Notes under the pieces: model-generated
What the model was told of the DNA's origin: nothing
Database searches by the model: none
The model's input: only the letters and a program-made list of their open reading frames with translations
Shown here: positions 9,156 to 18,844 of the stretch, piece after piece
Numbering within the stretch: the first letter of the stretch is position 1
Layout: the number at the start of each line of letters is the position of its first letter
Source: CAWARU01 sp963784575
GTDB lineage: Bacteria > Pseudomonadota > Gammaproteobacteria > UBA6186 > Azoamicaceae
Direction of reading: 5' to 3'
DNA length: 64,000 bases
Assembly (NCBI GenBank): GCA_963784575.1
Contig: CAWARU010000001.1
Coordinates: forward strand, 2,728,001 to 2,792,000
Translations under genes and position numbers: made by a program

Positions 9156-10688
9156 TTAATGAGCGTTTGCCGTTGCTGCAGCATTAGTATTTTTAGGCTT
9201 AGGTGCTGCCCAAATAATAAATGCCGCCGCAAAAATCAAAAATGCGATGAAGAAGAATATACTGTTGATGGATAAAGTAAAGCTTTGTACATCAATTAAT
9301 CTATCCAAAATCACAGGATCAGTCGTTGATCCTCTCAGGCTTATGGTGCTAACAAGATCTGAATGATAGACTTTTGATTGGTTTTCCCAAATGGTTGTCA
9401 CGATGGAGATAGCAAATGCGCCAGAGAGTGTCCGCAAGAAATTCATTAAACCTGCAGCCGAGGCAATTTCCTGCGGCAAAACGCTTGATAAGGCGAGGCC
9501 AGTAATCGGCAAAAAGAAAAAGGGCATCCCAAGACCTTGGAATAAAATGGGAATCGCTATTTGGGAATAAGTCATATCAGAGGTGCAAAAAGAACGAAAC
9601 AATATTAATGAACCCATCCAAGTGATACCAAAGAAAATGAGAATCCGGGGATCGACTTTGACCGAAAGTTTGGCAACGAAGGGCGCCATGAAGACAGCAA
9701 AAATGCCGATCATGGCTGCAGTCAACCCAGCCCAGGAAGCTGTGAAACCCAACACGCTTTGCAGCCAGAGAGGGGTAAGAATAACAGAACCAAAGAAACA
9801 TCCAAAAGCAATGCTAATGGTGATAACACTTATGGTAAAGCCGCGATGCCTGAAAATATTCAGGTTTACGATAGGATTCTTTTCTGTGAGCTCCCAGATA
9901 ATAAAGCTCGCAAATCCAATGATTGAAATGAACAATAAAGTCAGGATATAATTTGAAGAAAACCAATCATAATTTTTTCCTTCATCAAGCATCAACTGCA
10001 GCGCCGATACCCAGACCAAGAGTAAAATCAAGCCTACCAAGTCTATTTTATTTTTCTGTGTCGGAGTTTCAAAAGGTTGAAGGAGATTTCGAATAACAAA
10101 ACCGCATACAATGGCAATGGGAATATTGATATAGAAGATTACTGGCCATGCCCAGGTATCGCAGATATAGCCGCCAACAATGGGTCCCAATACCGGTGCT
10201 ATCAAAGTGGTTGTTCCCCAGATGCCAATAGCGGCTGCTTTTTTATTTTCAGGAAAAATACTGAGCAACAGAGTCTGAGAAAGCGGCATGAGAGGACCGC
10301 CGGATAAACCTTGTAATATACGACTGAAAACCAAGAAGCCTAAACTTTCTGATAGCGCGCATAAAGCAGAGCATATCCCAAATAGGATCATACCCCAGGT
10401 GAACACACGCAATGTCCCAAAACGCAAGGCTAGCCAGCCTGTGAGGGGCACGATAACTGCTTCGGCAACGGCATAAGAAGTGATGACATAAGTGCCTTCT
10501 AAGAGGGATGCGGCCAACCCCCCTGCTATATGCGGCACAGAGACGTTGACGACTGTCATGTCTAAAACAACAATAAAATTGGAAATGGCCAATAATATAC
10601 TGGCGATCAGCAATTTGACATCTGTTAGGGCAGCGGTTGAATTACCGGCAGGAGATAAGTTACCGGCAGGGGAAGAGTTACCACTCAC
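9156..10688 (-). CDS. emrB: EmrB/QacA-type (DHA2) multidrug efflux transporter
   Basis: The 510-aa inner-membrane protein has about 14 hydrophobic segments, as expected for DHA2-family drug:proton antiporters. Family motifs are visible: LDMTVVNVSVPHIAGG in helix 1, GWLALRFGTLRVF between helices 2 and 3, and LGPIVGGYI (motif C) in helix 5. The start overlaps the stop of the upstream emrA by 4 bases (ATGA), indicating translational coupling. The N-terminus carries a small tandem repeat (SPAGN twice). With EmrA it would export hydrophobic compounds through a TolC-type channel, which is not encoded here. It converges on poxB with a 26-bp gap. Confidence 0.93.
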   Translation of the reverse strand: MSGNSSPAGNLSPAGNSTAALTDVKLLIASILLAISNFIVVLDMTVVNVSVPHIAGGLAASLLEGTYVITSYAVAEAVIVPLTGWLALRFGTLRVFTWGMILFGICSALCALSESLGFLVFSRILQGLSGGPLMPLSQTLLLSIFPENKKAAAIGIWGTTTLIAPVLGPIVGGYICDTWAWPVIFYINIPIAIVCGFVIRNLLQPFETPTQKNKIDLVGLILLLVWVSALQLMLDEGKNYDWFSSNYILTLLFISIIGFASFIIWELTEKNPIVNLNIFRHRGFTISVITISIAFGCFFGSVILTPLWLQSVLGFTASWAGLTAAMIGIFAVFMAPFVAKLSVKVDPRILIFFGITWMGSLILFRSFCTSDMTYSQIAIPILFQGLGMPFFFLPITGLALSSVLPQEIASAAGLMNFLRTLSGAFAISIVTTIWENQSKVYHSDLVSTISLRGSTTDPVILDRLIDVQSFTLSINSIFFFIAFLIFAAAFIIWAAPKPKNTNAAATANAH

Positions 10689-11641
10689 GGCTTGCTTCTG
10701 GTATCAATTGTTACAGTCATGGACAGCCCAACTTCGAGCGGGTTTTTCTTAATTTCTTCAGAGTCGAGCGCAATCCGAACAGGAAGCCTTTGGACCACTT
10801 TTACCCAATTTCCAGTGGCATTTTGTGCTGGAATAATAGAAAAAACAGATCCTGTTCCTCCAGAAAAGCCTTGCACTTTACCGTGGAATTTAACACCTGA
10901 ACCGTATTTATCGGAAGTGAGCGAGACTTTTTGGCCAGGCTTGATATTTTTTAATTCATTTTCCTTTAAATTAGCATTAATGTGGACATTATCGAGCGGC
11001 ACCAATAATAGAATTTTGCTGCCAGAGGCCACTCTTTGCCCGAGCTTTACTTCACTTTGTGCGACAACGCCGTTTATGGGAGCAACAATCTTTGTTCTTT
11101 CATAGTTGAGCTCTGCGATTTCTTTCGAAGCGCTAGCTTCTTGGAAAACAGCCTGGGCTATTAGAAACTCGCTTTCTGTGTCGCTGAGTTCTTCGGCAGA
11201 AATGAGGTGAGTACCAGAAAGAGATTTTCTTCTCTTGTAATTTAACTCAGCACGATCGGCATCTGCTTTTGCCTTCACAAAGCTCGCTTCTGCTTGTTTT
11301 AAGGCAATTTTAGCATCGCTATCATCGAGTGCAGCCAAGAGCTCCCCATGCTGCACATGCTGAGTATTTGTAACATAAACTTTTGCTATGGTACCTGTGG
11401 TCAGAGAATGTACTTCAGAAATTTCCGCATCAACATAAGCATTGTTGGTTGATACATAACGGGAACCATAAAAATACCAATAGAACAAATAGCAGACAGA
11501 GAATAAGGCAATGGCGGAAAATAGCAGAAAGAACATTCTCTGTCGTTTGGTTTCAAAACGCGACAGAAATTTTTCCAATGAGGCTTTACGATTGGCACAA
11601 ACGGTTTTGAAATTGTTTAAAATGAGTTCTTTGCTTGCCAT
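10685..11641 (-). CDS. emrA: EmrA-type membrane fusion protein (HlyD family)
   Basis: The 318-aa periplasmic adaptor has a cytoplasmic leader, one membrane helix near residues 37-55 (FFLLFSAIALFSVCYLFYW), then the family landmark YVSTNNAYVDAEISEV. The lipoyl half-motifs (TGTIAKVYV, IVAPINGVVAQSEVKLGQ) flank a short coiled-coil hairpin, and a beta-barrel follows. It is shorter than E. coli EmrA (390 aa), mostly in the coiled coil. It is the first gene of an emrA-emrB operon. It would link EmrB to an outer-membrane channel. No MarR-type regulator is adjacent. Confidence 0.92.
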   Translation of the reverse strand: MASKELILNNFKTVCANRKASLEKFLSRFETKRQRMFFLLFSAIALFSVCYLFYWYFYGSRYVSTNNAYVDAEISEVHSLTTGTIAKVYVTNTQHVQHGELLAALDDSDAKIALKQAEASFVKAKADADRAELNYKRRKSLSGTHLISAEELSDTESEFLIAQAVFQEASASKEIAELNYERTKIVAPINGVVAQSEVKLGQRVASGSKILLLVPLDNVHINANLKENELKNIKPGQKVSLTSDKYGSGVKFHGKVQGFSGGTGSVFSIIPAQNATGNWVKVVQRLPVRIALDSEEIKKNPLEVGLSMTVTIDTRSKP

Positions 11642-11821
11642 ACAGGATTTAATTACGAAATTTAGTTAATTACCAAAAGTTAATGTTCAAAATGAAATAA
11701 TTATCTACTATACCCAAAACATAAGCATTTTTCAATAGTTTCTTTAGTTTCTTTCAGGAGAAGAAACAGATAAGGTCTGACATACTGGGCAATTGTCACC
11801 AGGCACTAGTGACTACATAAA

Positions 11822-13972
11822 TCAAAGCTTTGAACCTGAAGTGAGTCTTCCGGTGATAGAAAAGTTCCCAGTTGTCTTAGCGGATTCAGAAGGTTTGACT
11901 CCAGACTGCCCGTGAGGCATCAACCATCCTATTTGTTTGTCTATTCGATGATGCGCTTTCAAAGCAGAGGTTTGATTGGTTACAAGGTCATTCTCTTTCC
12001 TTCGAATCTGAGAGCGATCACTGAAAATGCGTTCTGGATCCTGTTGTAGTTCTTTTGAATATGTATTGAAGGAGTCATAGGCTTTTTGGAGTTCATCAAA
12101 AACTGGCGTTTTAGTCTTTTTATTCGTTAAGCCCATGGTTTCAGAGAGAGGATATAGTGCGGCAAATTCAAATTTGATATGGTCAAGCTCTGCCGTTTTA
12201 TTTTTGAGTCGATGATTTGCTGCCACAATTTCATCTTCGCATTGCTGTTTTGTTGATTCAAGTTGGTTCATCATGTCTTGAAGAGATAATGCTTGAGTTT
12301 TACTATTAATTTGTATATTTAGATCATTGATAGTCTTGTTAAGTGCTTCATTGTCTTTTCTCAATTTCTCTATATCTTCTTTTAATTCGTTAATTTTATC
12401 ATGATATCTGACCCTTCTTTCGACAAAGAGATCAATCTTAATATTCGCGGGTTTGCCAAAATATGTGTAATAAGTTGCTTTATATTTGCCCGCTTTAAGG
12501 TCTACGGATTTATCTTCAAGATAGCCATGTTTAGTATCGTATTTTTCATCACATCGCACCAAAGGTAGACTTCCTTCATATTTAAAAACCTTTTTGGAGT
12601 AACCGAACCAACCAAAAGGTGCCATGGCTCTTTCTTCTTGGAATGGAGGAAAGTAATCATATAATTCTACTCTACTGGTATCTAATAAAGCGAGTTCTTC
12701 GGCTTTCTTTTTAATTTGATTGAGATTGAATGAGCGAGATTCGCGAAGTTCCCAAATTTGATGCCTTAAATCACTAATCTGCTTCAGAGAAACTTCCTTT
12801 ACACCTTTGCTGACACAAATCTCAATTTGCTCTTTAACTTCAGTTAATTGCTGATGAAGTTTTTTTAGGTTTCGGGTTAATGTTCCATAATCCTCAAACA
12901 GTTTATTGGTTTTCATTGCAACTTCATAAGCAATTTCTTCAAACATGGTTTGAATGCCTTCAACTTCGTGAAAACTGAAATGACTTTTGTCAACAGCTTT
13001 CAATTGCGCGATTTTGTCTAAGATCAATTTTCTGTCTTTATCATCATGTAAATTAACAGCCAGAACATTTGATTTCATGGTTTCTAATATTATTTGCTGC
13101 TTATAGAGAGATTCGATTCTCAGGGCATCATCATCTAAGAAATTTTTAACGAGCATTTCTCCGGCTATGGAATGTTTCTTTGATAAATGAGGTGCTACCT
13201 TCTGCAAGATAGGCCTAGCCGTTACTAGAGATTCAAGACCTAGCTTCTTAAATTTGTTCAAGATATTAACTAAAAAATTTCCTTCGATGAGCTCAGCTAT
13301 TCCCTTGCTATCATATTGTAAACCGTTTTTAACAGGATGTTTTGGGATTCGTGTCACAATCCAAGTAATTGAACCCAAAATTTTGCTAGGATCTTTGAAG
13401 ACCTTAGATAAAGTATCAACCAGATTCAAGGCAGCAATGCCAGCGGCTGTCGTTAGTTCTGAAAAACTTATCACGACCACAACCTTAATATTCTTTGCCT
13501 GTTGTATTGCTGCTTGTCTATTGATCGACATTGCAATTCTTTTATCACTTTCATTGCTAGAGTCAAGGAAACCTGGGTAATCACACAAAGTAACTTCTTG
13601 CAGAGCTGCAGCATATCCTTGTGGATAGACAGTCTCAGATTTACCCAGATTGTGGCCAAGTTTAGGGTATTTGGGATTCATTTCATCACTGGGGATGACA
13701 ACCCAAAGTCCATTGCGTTCGGCATCAATCATTTGTGCCCCCATTAAGTAGCTAATGAGGGTGCTTTTTCCGGCGCCCGTGTTGCCAATAAATAGAGTGA
13801 CTTCTTTTCCTTTTAAACTTTCGGCCTTTTCTGTGCCGATAACAACTTGTTTAATGATTTTCTCATGGATCGACTCGAGTTTAGGACCACCAATTTTATC
13901 ACCCTTAACTTTTGAGTGCTCGGATTTTGATTTGTCATGATTTGAAACAATTTCTGCTGGAACACTGGACAT
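11822..13972 (-). CDS. Large P-loop GTPase with coiled coil (effector-like), paralogue 1
   Basis: The 716-aa protein has a P-loop GNTGAGKS at residues 63-70 followed by TLISYLMGAQM. A G3-like DxxG (DYPGFLDSS) starts at residue 131, and a beta-strand ends in ITWIVTRIP where a base-specificity motif would be expected. This resembles AIG1/septin-like GTPase domains. After a helical middle comes a module with GKYKATYYTYFG (around residue 490), then strongly charged coiled coils. Two paralogues with the same order lie at 51704-53581 and 53805-56558. The start has GAGAGG about 9 bases upstream. It is followed on the other side by U-box and pseudokinase genes on the same strand. A role on host membranes or signalling is inferred; nucleotide specificity is not established. 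Confidence 0.75.
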   Translation of the reverse strand: MSSVPAEIVSNHDKSKSEHSKVKGDKIGGPKLESIHEKIIKQVVIGTEKAESLKGKEVTLFIGNTGAGKSTLISYLMGAQMIDAERNGLWVVIPSDEMNPKYPKLGHNLGKSETVYPQGYAAALQEVTLCDYPGFLDSSNESDKRIAMSINRQAAIQQAKNIKVVVVISFSELTTAAGIAALNLVDTLSKVFKDPSKILGSITWIVTRIPKHPVKNGLQYDSKGIAELIEGNFLVNILNKFKKLGLESLVTARPILQKVAPHLSKKHSIAGEMLVKNFLDDDALRIESLYKQQIILETMKSNVLAVNLHDDKDRKLILDKIAQLKAVDKSHFSFHEVEGIQTMFEEIAYEVAMKTNKLFEDYGTLTRNLKKLHQQLTEVKEQIEICVSKGVKEVSLKQISDLRHQIWELRESRSFNLNQIKKKAEELALLDTSRVELYDYFPPFQEERAMAPFGWFGYSKKVFKYEGSLPLVRCDEKYDTKHGYLEDKSVDLKAGKYKATYYTYFGKPANIKIDLFVERRVRYHDKINELKEDIEKLRKDNEALNKTINDLNIQINSKTQALSLQDMMNQLESTKQQCEDEIVAANHRLKNKTAELDHIKFEFAALYPLSETMGLTNKKTKTPVFDELQKAYDSFNTYSKELQQDPERIFSDRSQIRRKENDLVTNQTSALKAHHRIDKQIGWLMPHGQSGVKPSESAKTTGNFSITGRLTSGSKL

Positions 13973-14004
13973 AAAATGAATCCTCTCTGCTTTAAATTAA
14001 AATA

Positions 14005-14673
14005 TTAGTTTTCCTTAGTTTGCTTTTGTTTACGGTTTGGAGACCCTGCCTCGTCCGTTTCTAAATCAGATTCCTTCCGACCGGAAGTTAACAGGCTTGT
14101 GAGTACAAAAGCACCCGCGGCTAATACAGCACCAGCACTAAAAGCAACAATTCTTTGGGTTTTTAATGAGGCAACTTCTTTTTTATGCTGTGCCAAAATT
14201 CTGGCCTCTTTTTCTTGTACTTCTGATTCTTGTTGTTTTTTGAGTTCCTCGTCACGACGAAGTTTTTCTTGCATTTTGGGGAGACTTTGCAAAAATTCGT
14301 GTGAGGCGGATCGGATAGGATGGACATCACTTAAATTTTGGTTTGGAAAGAGCGTTTGAGTCATTGGGCTAATGGTTGTTCCTCTTTCAAATAATTCAGT
14401 AATAACATAATATTCATAAATATATCCGTCGCTTGCTAAAACAGGACGTTTAAACACTTCCAAAGAAATTGGGCAAGTTAGGATATCTGGTGACTCAATT
14501 TCTTGAGCTTTCATGGGGACTGCAAGAATATCTAGTTTTGCTTTCAATTCAGGGTGTAATTTCTGATATGATTCAGAAGAGATAGCAGCCGGACTGCTTT
14601 CCAACATGTCCTGCTTCTCTTTGCCTTCTTTTTGTTCTAGTTCCTGAGATAGTTCGCTACTTACGGCTGCCAT
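14005..14673 (-). CDS. U-box E3 ubiquitin ligase-like protein with C-terminal membrane anchor
   Basis: ATG at 14673 has GGAGG 6 bases upstream, so I take 222 aa rather than the longer frame from 14733. Residues 62-132 form a U-box: PDILTCPISLEVFKRPVLA, then SDGYIYEYYVI, then SPMTQ, the usual pattern for a zinc-less RING fold that recruits E2 enzymes. Residues 134-172 are a charged coiled coil. Residues 175-196 are a hydrophobic helix (IVAFSAGAVLAAGAFVLTSLL), followed by a basic hydrophilic tail. U-box proteins are eukaryotic; in bacteria they occur as secreted effectors such as Legionella LubX. The tail anchor suggests insertion in a host membrane (inference). It lies between a GTPase and a pseudokinase gene on the same strand. 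Confidence 0.85.
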   Translation of the reverse strand: MAAVSSELSQELEQKEGKEKQDMLESSPAAISSESYQKLHPELKAKLDILAVPMKAQEIESPDILTCPISLEVFKRPVLASDGYIYEYYVITELFERGTTISPMTQTLFPNQNLSDVHPIRSASHEFLQSLPKMQEKLRRDEELKKQQESEVQEKEARILAQHKKEVASLKTQRIVAFSAGAVLAAGAFVLTSLLTSGRKESDLETDEAGSPNRKQKQTKEN

Positions 14674-14881
14674 AGATACCTCCCTGTAAAGTTCTATGTA
14701 ATATGTAGAAATAAATTTCCCAACTAATGACAATATTTTATACAGGGTGAGCTAAATGAAAGTCAAGCTCGTAACAATCAAAAATATATCATATTTGGTT
14801 TTATTAGTGCTGCCAAGCTTGGTGGCAGCATTGTACATACCACCAAGTTGTTTATTTCAAGTGTATCAACTCAAAAACTAC

Positions 14882-17425
14882 CTAGCTGAATTTTTTGTGT
14901 TGACGAGAGGGTTTTTTGCCATAATGGACATGATATGTAACCGTCTCTTTATCCGCCGCTGCAGCTGAGCCAGACTGTGGATAAGACCAAGTAAGCGCTG
15001 ATGCAGAGGAACCAGAAGATGCTGCAGAACCTGAGGACGCAGCAGATCCAGAGGATCCATAAGATTCTGAAGCGGGTGCAGCCGAAGAGGAGGATGCGGA
15101 TTGAGATTTACTTCCTGGATGTGAAGTCGTCACGTAAATGTATTCCTGAACTTCCTTTGGCAGATCTTCATAACGTTCCCAGGTTTCGCGATCAATTTCT
15201 ACTGTATGTCCGCTTTGCTTCATGGGCTTTAGTCTACGGGCTGCCAATAAATCTAGCGTGCAATGATAAACCTGATACCGATATTTACGCAACTCAGCCG
15301 ATCGCCAGGAAGGAACCTCCTCCAATTGCTTGGTGGTAAAGCCCCAAAGTGCTTTAGCAAGAGCTGTGTCCCACATATTATGATCCAAGCAATAGGTACA
15401 GGCCATGAAAGGGCTTCCAGTCATTTTCGTCACGGGGTCTTTTTTGTGTTGTTTAAATGGAATGGGTTCCTTACACAAACCACAGTCATGTTCTAGGGAT
15501 TCGAATCTATCTGCTTCCTTGTATACTTGAGCTTGCATTTGTTGACGTGTGAGATTCTTAGAATTGACAATGTTATGTATTGTAATATTGTAATTAGAAT
15601 GCTCTAATTGATAGGCATCGAATTGCTCGATGATATGGACACAATTTTGCAATACTTTCAGCCTTGTTGCTTCATTTTTAATTTTTGTAAAGAAAGTCTC
15701 TGGAACATTATACGGAGAATTTACTGTTTCAGAGAATTTTTTTATAATTGCTAAATCAGAAATTTCTTTTCTGTCAAGATCCGCGAATAAGGATTTATAG
15801 GGTTTAGGCCCGGTATACCTGGGTTGCTCCTGTTTGGGTGCCAGTGGTATATATCTCACCATCCAGAATGCTGAATAGCCTTCATCTTCTGCTGGGACTT
15901 CTGGACTGGTAACGGAATCACATTCCTTGGCAATCTTAACTATTGGTGCATCAGTGGTTTTATCAATGAGCGCTTTTGGCATTAATCCCTTAAGATCAGC
16001 GTGAATATCGGTAATACGAGGCCGCTGTTCTGGATCATTTGATAAGCAATGCATGATAATTTCAGTAAGGTCAGCAGGGCAAACCAAGGATAATTGTTCT
16101 GTTATTTTTGCATATTCATCATCAGACAGTGTTTGCGCTTCACTGAGTTCCTTTTCTGATTTGCCTGATGCAGCAGCGATTTTAGTTTTCAGATCCTTCA
16201 ATGCAGATCCAGTGAACAATTGAAATAGAGTTTCACCAAATTCGAAGACATCGGCATCGAAAGAAGCAGGCTCTTTTAAGATGCCATCTTTAGGTTTACT
16301 GGGATCGGGTCCTCTGCCGGTTGCAATAGCAGCTGTCCCTTGATCATTAATGAAAATATAATCCGGTGAAATATTGCCATGAACAAGGTAATGTTTATGA
16401 AAATGACAAATGCTTTCTGCAATATCACTTGCAAATTTGACTGCATTTTCTTTGAAAAATTCAGGATGAGTCAGTAGTTTATGGCGAGCACTCAAGTGTG
16501 GACCTTCGATGGGCGCGCAAATCACAGCAAAGCCGATTTTAGGGGCGTCCGTGGTTTCCGGAAACTCAATTTCGGACGAACAGCCTACCGGACCAATGAC
16601 TTTGGGATGGGGTGGTAAACAGCGAGGAACCAGTGTTGCAATACTTTCTTCTTTGTCTTTAGGAATTATAAGCACGATGTCACGATCACCCAAATTGCCA
16701 TGGAGCCTGCACAAAATTCCTTCACCAGGAATTTGATAAGCTTCAATATCATATCCTGTGATGGGGTTTGCATAATGATTATGAGGCGCTAAGATACGGA
16801 GTGCAGTGCGGAAGCTCGGAACTACCCCGGGATTGATGAGTTTTTTGATTGCATGGGCCACTTTTACTGAAGAATTATCTGGATTTCCCGGCTTTAAGGT
16901 ATTCGCAAACCAAGCTAGAGCGCGTTCCATTCTACCATGATTCGTTGCTGTATGATCTTTTATACCCCAGAAATGACAACTTGCGAGCAGAAGTTGACAA
17001 ACACTACTTTTTTTTGGTCCTGCCCCTTCAATAAGATTATTAAAATATGAGTCAATTTCTCCTGCATTATATTGAAGATTTGCGAGCAACACTAACCCTT
17101 CCTTAACGGCATCGAAATCTTCTGAGGAACTAGGTAGTGTGGCTCTGCTTAATAAATTTATTGCTTCATCAAGAGATTTTGGAACATCGCGGCCTTCCAT
17201 ATAGTGGCGGGCCAATTGTACGGCTTCTGCTTGACCTCCTTCTTCTACTTTGCGTTTTAAGTCTGTAATGTGTTGTGGAACTGTGGGAGGAGTGGGTGTA
17301 GATGCAGATTCAGAGAGAGATTTATCTTCGACTGTCTTTTTTTCTGTTTCTTGAACATTCTGTGTCTGTGCTTCAGTTGATAATGATTCTGTTTGTTTCT
17401 GTACTTTATCGAATAATTCGCTCAT
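14882..17425 (-). CDS. Pseudokinase protein with zinc-ribbon-like C-terminus
   Basis: The 847-aa protein starts at ATG 17425 with GGGAG upstream. Residues 55-100 form a Sel1-like helical repeat (QAEAVQLARHYMEGRDVPKS). Residues 235-480 follow a Ser/Thr protein kinase layout: catalytic-loop region HYLVHGNISPDYIFIND (345-361), subdomain IX SFDADVFEFGETLFQLFTG (388-406), and subdomain XI DPEQRPRITDI. The catalytic HRD is HGN (349-351), the loop lysine and asparagine are absent, and no DFG is seen, so it is predicted catalytically dead. Residues 648-679 contain CGLC and CTYC pairs, a likely zinc-binding site. The C-terminus is Ser/Ala/Gly-rich low complexity. Probably a host-directed scaffold (inference). 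Confidence 0.75.
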   Translation of the reverse strand: MSELFDKVQKQTESLSTEAQTQNVQETEKKTVEDKSLSESASTPTPPTVPQHITDLKRKVEEGGQAEAVQLARHYMEGRDVPKSLDEAINLLSRATLPSSSEDFDAVKEGLVLLANLQYNAGEIDSYFNNLIEGAGPKKSSVCQLLLASCHFWGIKDHTATNHGRMERALAWFANTLKPGNPDNSSVKVAHAIKKLINPGVVPSFRTALRILAPHNHYANPITGYDIEAYQIPGEGILCRLHGNLGDRDIVLIIPKDKEESIATLVPRCLPPHPKVIGPVGCSSEIEFPETTDAPKIGFAVICAPIEGPHLSARHKLLTHPEFFKENAVKFASDIAESICHFHKHYLVHGNISPDYIFINDQGTAAIATGRGPDPSKPKDGILKEPASFDADVFEFGETLFQLFTGSALKDLKTKIAAASGKSEKELSEAQTLSDDEYAKITEQLSLVCPADLTEIIMHCLSNDPEQRPRITDIHADLKGLMPKALIDKTTDAPIVKIAKECDSVTSPEVPAEDEGYSAFWMVRYIPLAPKQEQPRYTGPKPYKSLFADLDRKEISDLAIIKKFSETVNSPYNVPETFFTKIKNEATRLKVLQNCVHIIEQFDAYQLEHSNYNITIHNIVNSKNLTRQQMQAQVYKEADRFESLEHDCGLCKEPIPFKQHKKDPVTKMTGSPFMACTYCLDHNMWDTALAKALWGFTTKQLEEVPSWRSAELRKYRYQVYHCTLDLLAARRLKPMKQSGHTVEIDRETWERYEDLPKEVQEYIYVTTSHPGSKSQSASSSSAAPASESYGSSGSAASSGSAASSGSSASALTWSYPQSGSAAAADKETVTYHVHYGKKPSRQHKKFS

Positions 17426-17535
17426 AGATTTCTCCCAGAATAATTTTAAAAAATAAGTTATTTTATGTTTAAAGGAACTCTCTTACAGTTATGTGTTCGT
17501 ACAAACTATAAATTTTAACTGAATTACAAAATTCC

Positions 17536-17624
17536 CTGGATTGCTTCGCTATGCTCGCAATGACGCACTGAAGTTCAATATCTCAAATTCAGTGCGTCAT
17601 TGCGAGCATAGCGAAGCAATCTAG
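17536..17624. repeat. Long palindromic repeat element
   Basis: Arms 17539-17572 and 17588-17621 (34 bp each) are perfect inverted repeats around a 15-bp loop, extended by three bases on each side with one mismatch. The arm carries GATTGCTTCGCTATGCTCGC. A partial relative (GCGTCATTGCGAG) is at 32117. The rest of the 430-bp gap (17426-17855) is AT-rich with nothing else recognised apart from the ribosome site of the next gene. Confidence 0.85.
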
Positions 17625-17855
17625 AAAAGAGCCCGAGTAGTTACTATAAATATCAATCTGTTTATTTTGCCAGAAATACTCATTTAAGTCAATTAACTTT
17701 TAACAATTTGCTTGAATATACAAATTTTTATACGGCCTTAAATCTTAAATATTGTATCTAAAATAAAGAAAGGTGTATAGTAATGGATTCATTCCTTTTA
17801 TAGGTATTACAAGTATTTTGATATAGTCAATTTGCGGTTTTTTTCAGGAGTTCAC

Positions 17856-18761
17856 ATGGGGATAAAATTCAAGTTTCAGACCGTGCTTTTATTATTAGGC
17901 TTTACTACGGTATCTTTCAGCTTACCCACTAAGGAATTGAAGCAAAAGAAAGATGCATTTGTGTATGATTTAAAAGAAGCTGAAAGGCTTGCTGCAAAGG
18001 AAACTTCTGAGGAATTAACCCACAAATTATTGTATGCAGACCGCCTATTTCATCTCCGAAATTTGGATGAAAAATACAGAAAGGATGCGCTTGAAAGCTA
18101 TCAAAAAATCTTAACATTGTCAGATGAGAAAAATCCCGCGGTTTATTATCGTTTAGCCATATTATTTGATGAAATGTCTGATATTAAAAAGGCCAATTTT
18201 TATTTCGAAGAAGCCCGGAATCTAAATAACAGTGCTGCGAAATATAAAATTGCGATGCATTATATATTGGGCCAGCATGGATATCAGAAAAACCCTGAAC
18301 GCGGATTATCCTTGCTCCGAGAAGCAGCGGAGAGTCGAAATGTGGAGGCAATGGAGCTCCTTGGAATGCTGTATTCAAATGGAATCCTAGTTTCTTATGA
18401 TATGGATCAAGCGCTGCTTTGGGGCCAAAAAATGCATGAAGAAAAAATTATCCAGAATTATTTAAGTCTCTCTAATCTATTCAGTGCCAAAGGATGGCTA
18501 GAAATGAATAATAGCAATCCTAGTACGCAGTATACACATGATGAGCAAGAGGCTTTCAGGCAAAATTCTAATTTTAAAACTGCTTTTGTCTATACCCAAA
18601 AAGCAGCTGATTTGGGTTCAAAAAAGGCCGCAGAACAATTAGCGAATATGTATGAGACAGGTCTTGGTGTTGAAATAGACAAGGAAAAGGCTCAATTCTG
18701 GAGAGAAAAAGCAGCTGGAGCTGATAAATTTGTGCCTCTGGTCAGCAGTGCCGAGGATTAA
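17856..18761 (+). CDS. Secreted Sel1-repeat protein
   Basis: ATG 17856 has AGGAG 5 bases upstream and opens with a signal peptide (MGIKFKFQTVLLLLGFTTVS, cleavage near residue 22), so I reject the in-frame TTG at 17832. The mature part (total 301 aa) is made of Sel1/TPR-like helical repeats. Examples are PAVYYRLAILFDEMSDIKKA, NVEAMELLGMLYSNGILVS and KKAAEQLANMYETGLGVEID. Sel1 proteins act as protein-binding scaffolds, often in the periplasm or as secreted factors. It is preceded by a repeat-bearing gap and probably transcribed alone. Function unknown. Confidence 0.8.
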   Translation: MGIKFKFQTVLLLLGFTTVSFSLPTKELKQKKDAFVYDLKEAERLAAKETSEELTHKLLYADRLFHLRNLDEKYRKDALESYQKILTLSDEKNPAVYYRLAILFDEMSDIKKANFYFEEARNLNNSAAKYKIAMHYILGQHGYQKNPERGLSLLREAAESRNVEAMELLGMLYSNGILVSYDMDQALLWGQKMHEEKIIQNYLSLSNLFSAKGWLEMNNSNPSTQYTHDEQEAFRQNSNFKTAFVYTQKAADLGSKKAAEQLANMYETGLGVEIDKEKAQFWREKAAGADKFVPLVSSAED

Positions 18762-18844
18762 AGTCACCACCAGTTACCCTGATTAAAAATATTATTTTTT
18801 ATCTTAAATGAAGCATCGTTTTCATTTAAGGGGAGAAGCAGATC

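Noticed and set aside
9583..11610. Several forward frames of 60-140 aa opposite emrA/emrB
   Set aside because: They are antisense to strongly supported transporter genes and have no ribosome sites or recognisable sequence.
14756..14968. A 70-aa hydrophobic frame on the + strand
   Set aside because: It overlaps the 3' end of the well-supported pseudokinase gene by 87 bases and has only a weak GGTGAG site. The TGCTGCC/GGCAGCA hairpin inside it has no T-run, so I did not call a terminator either.
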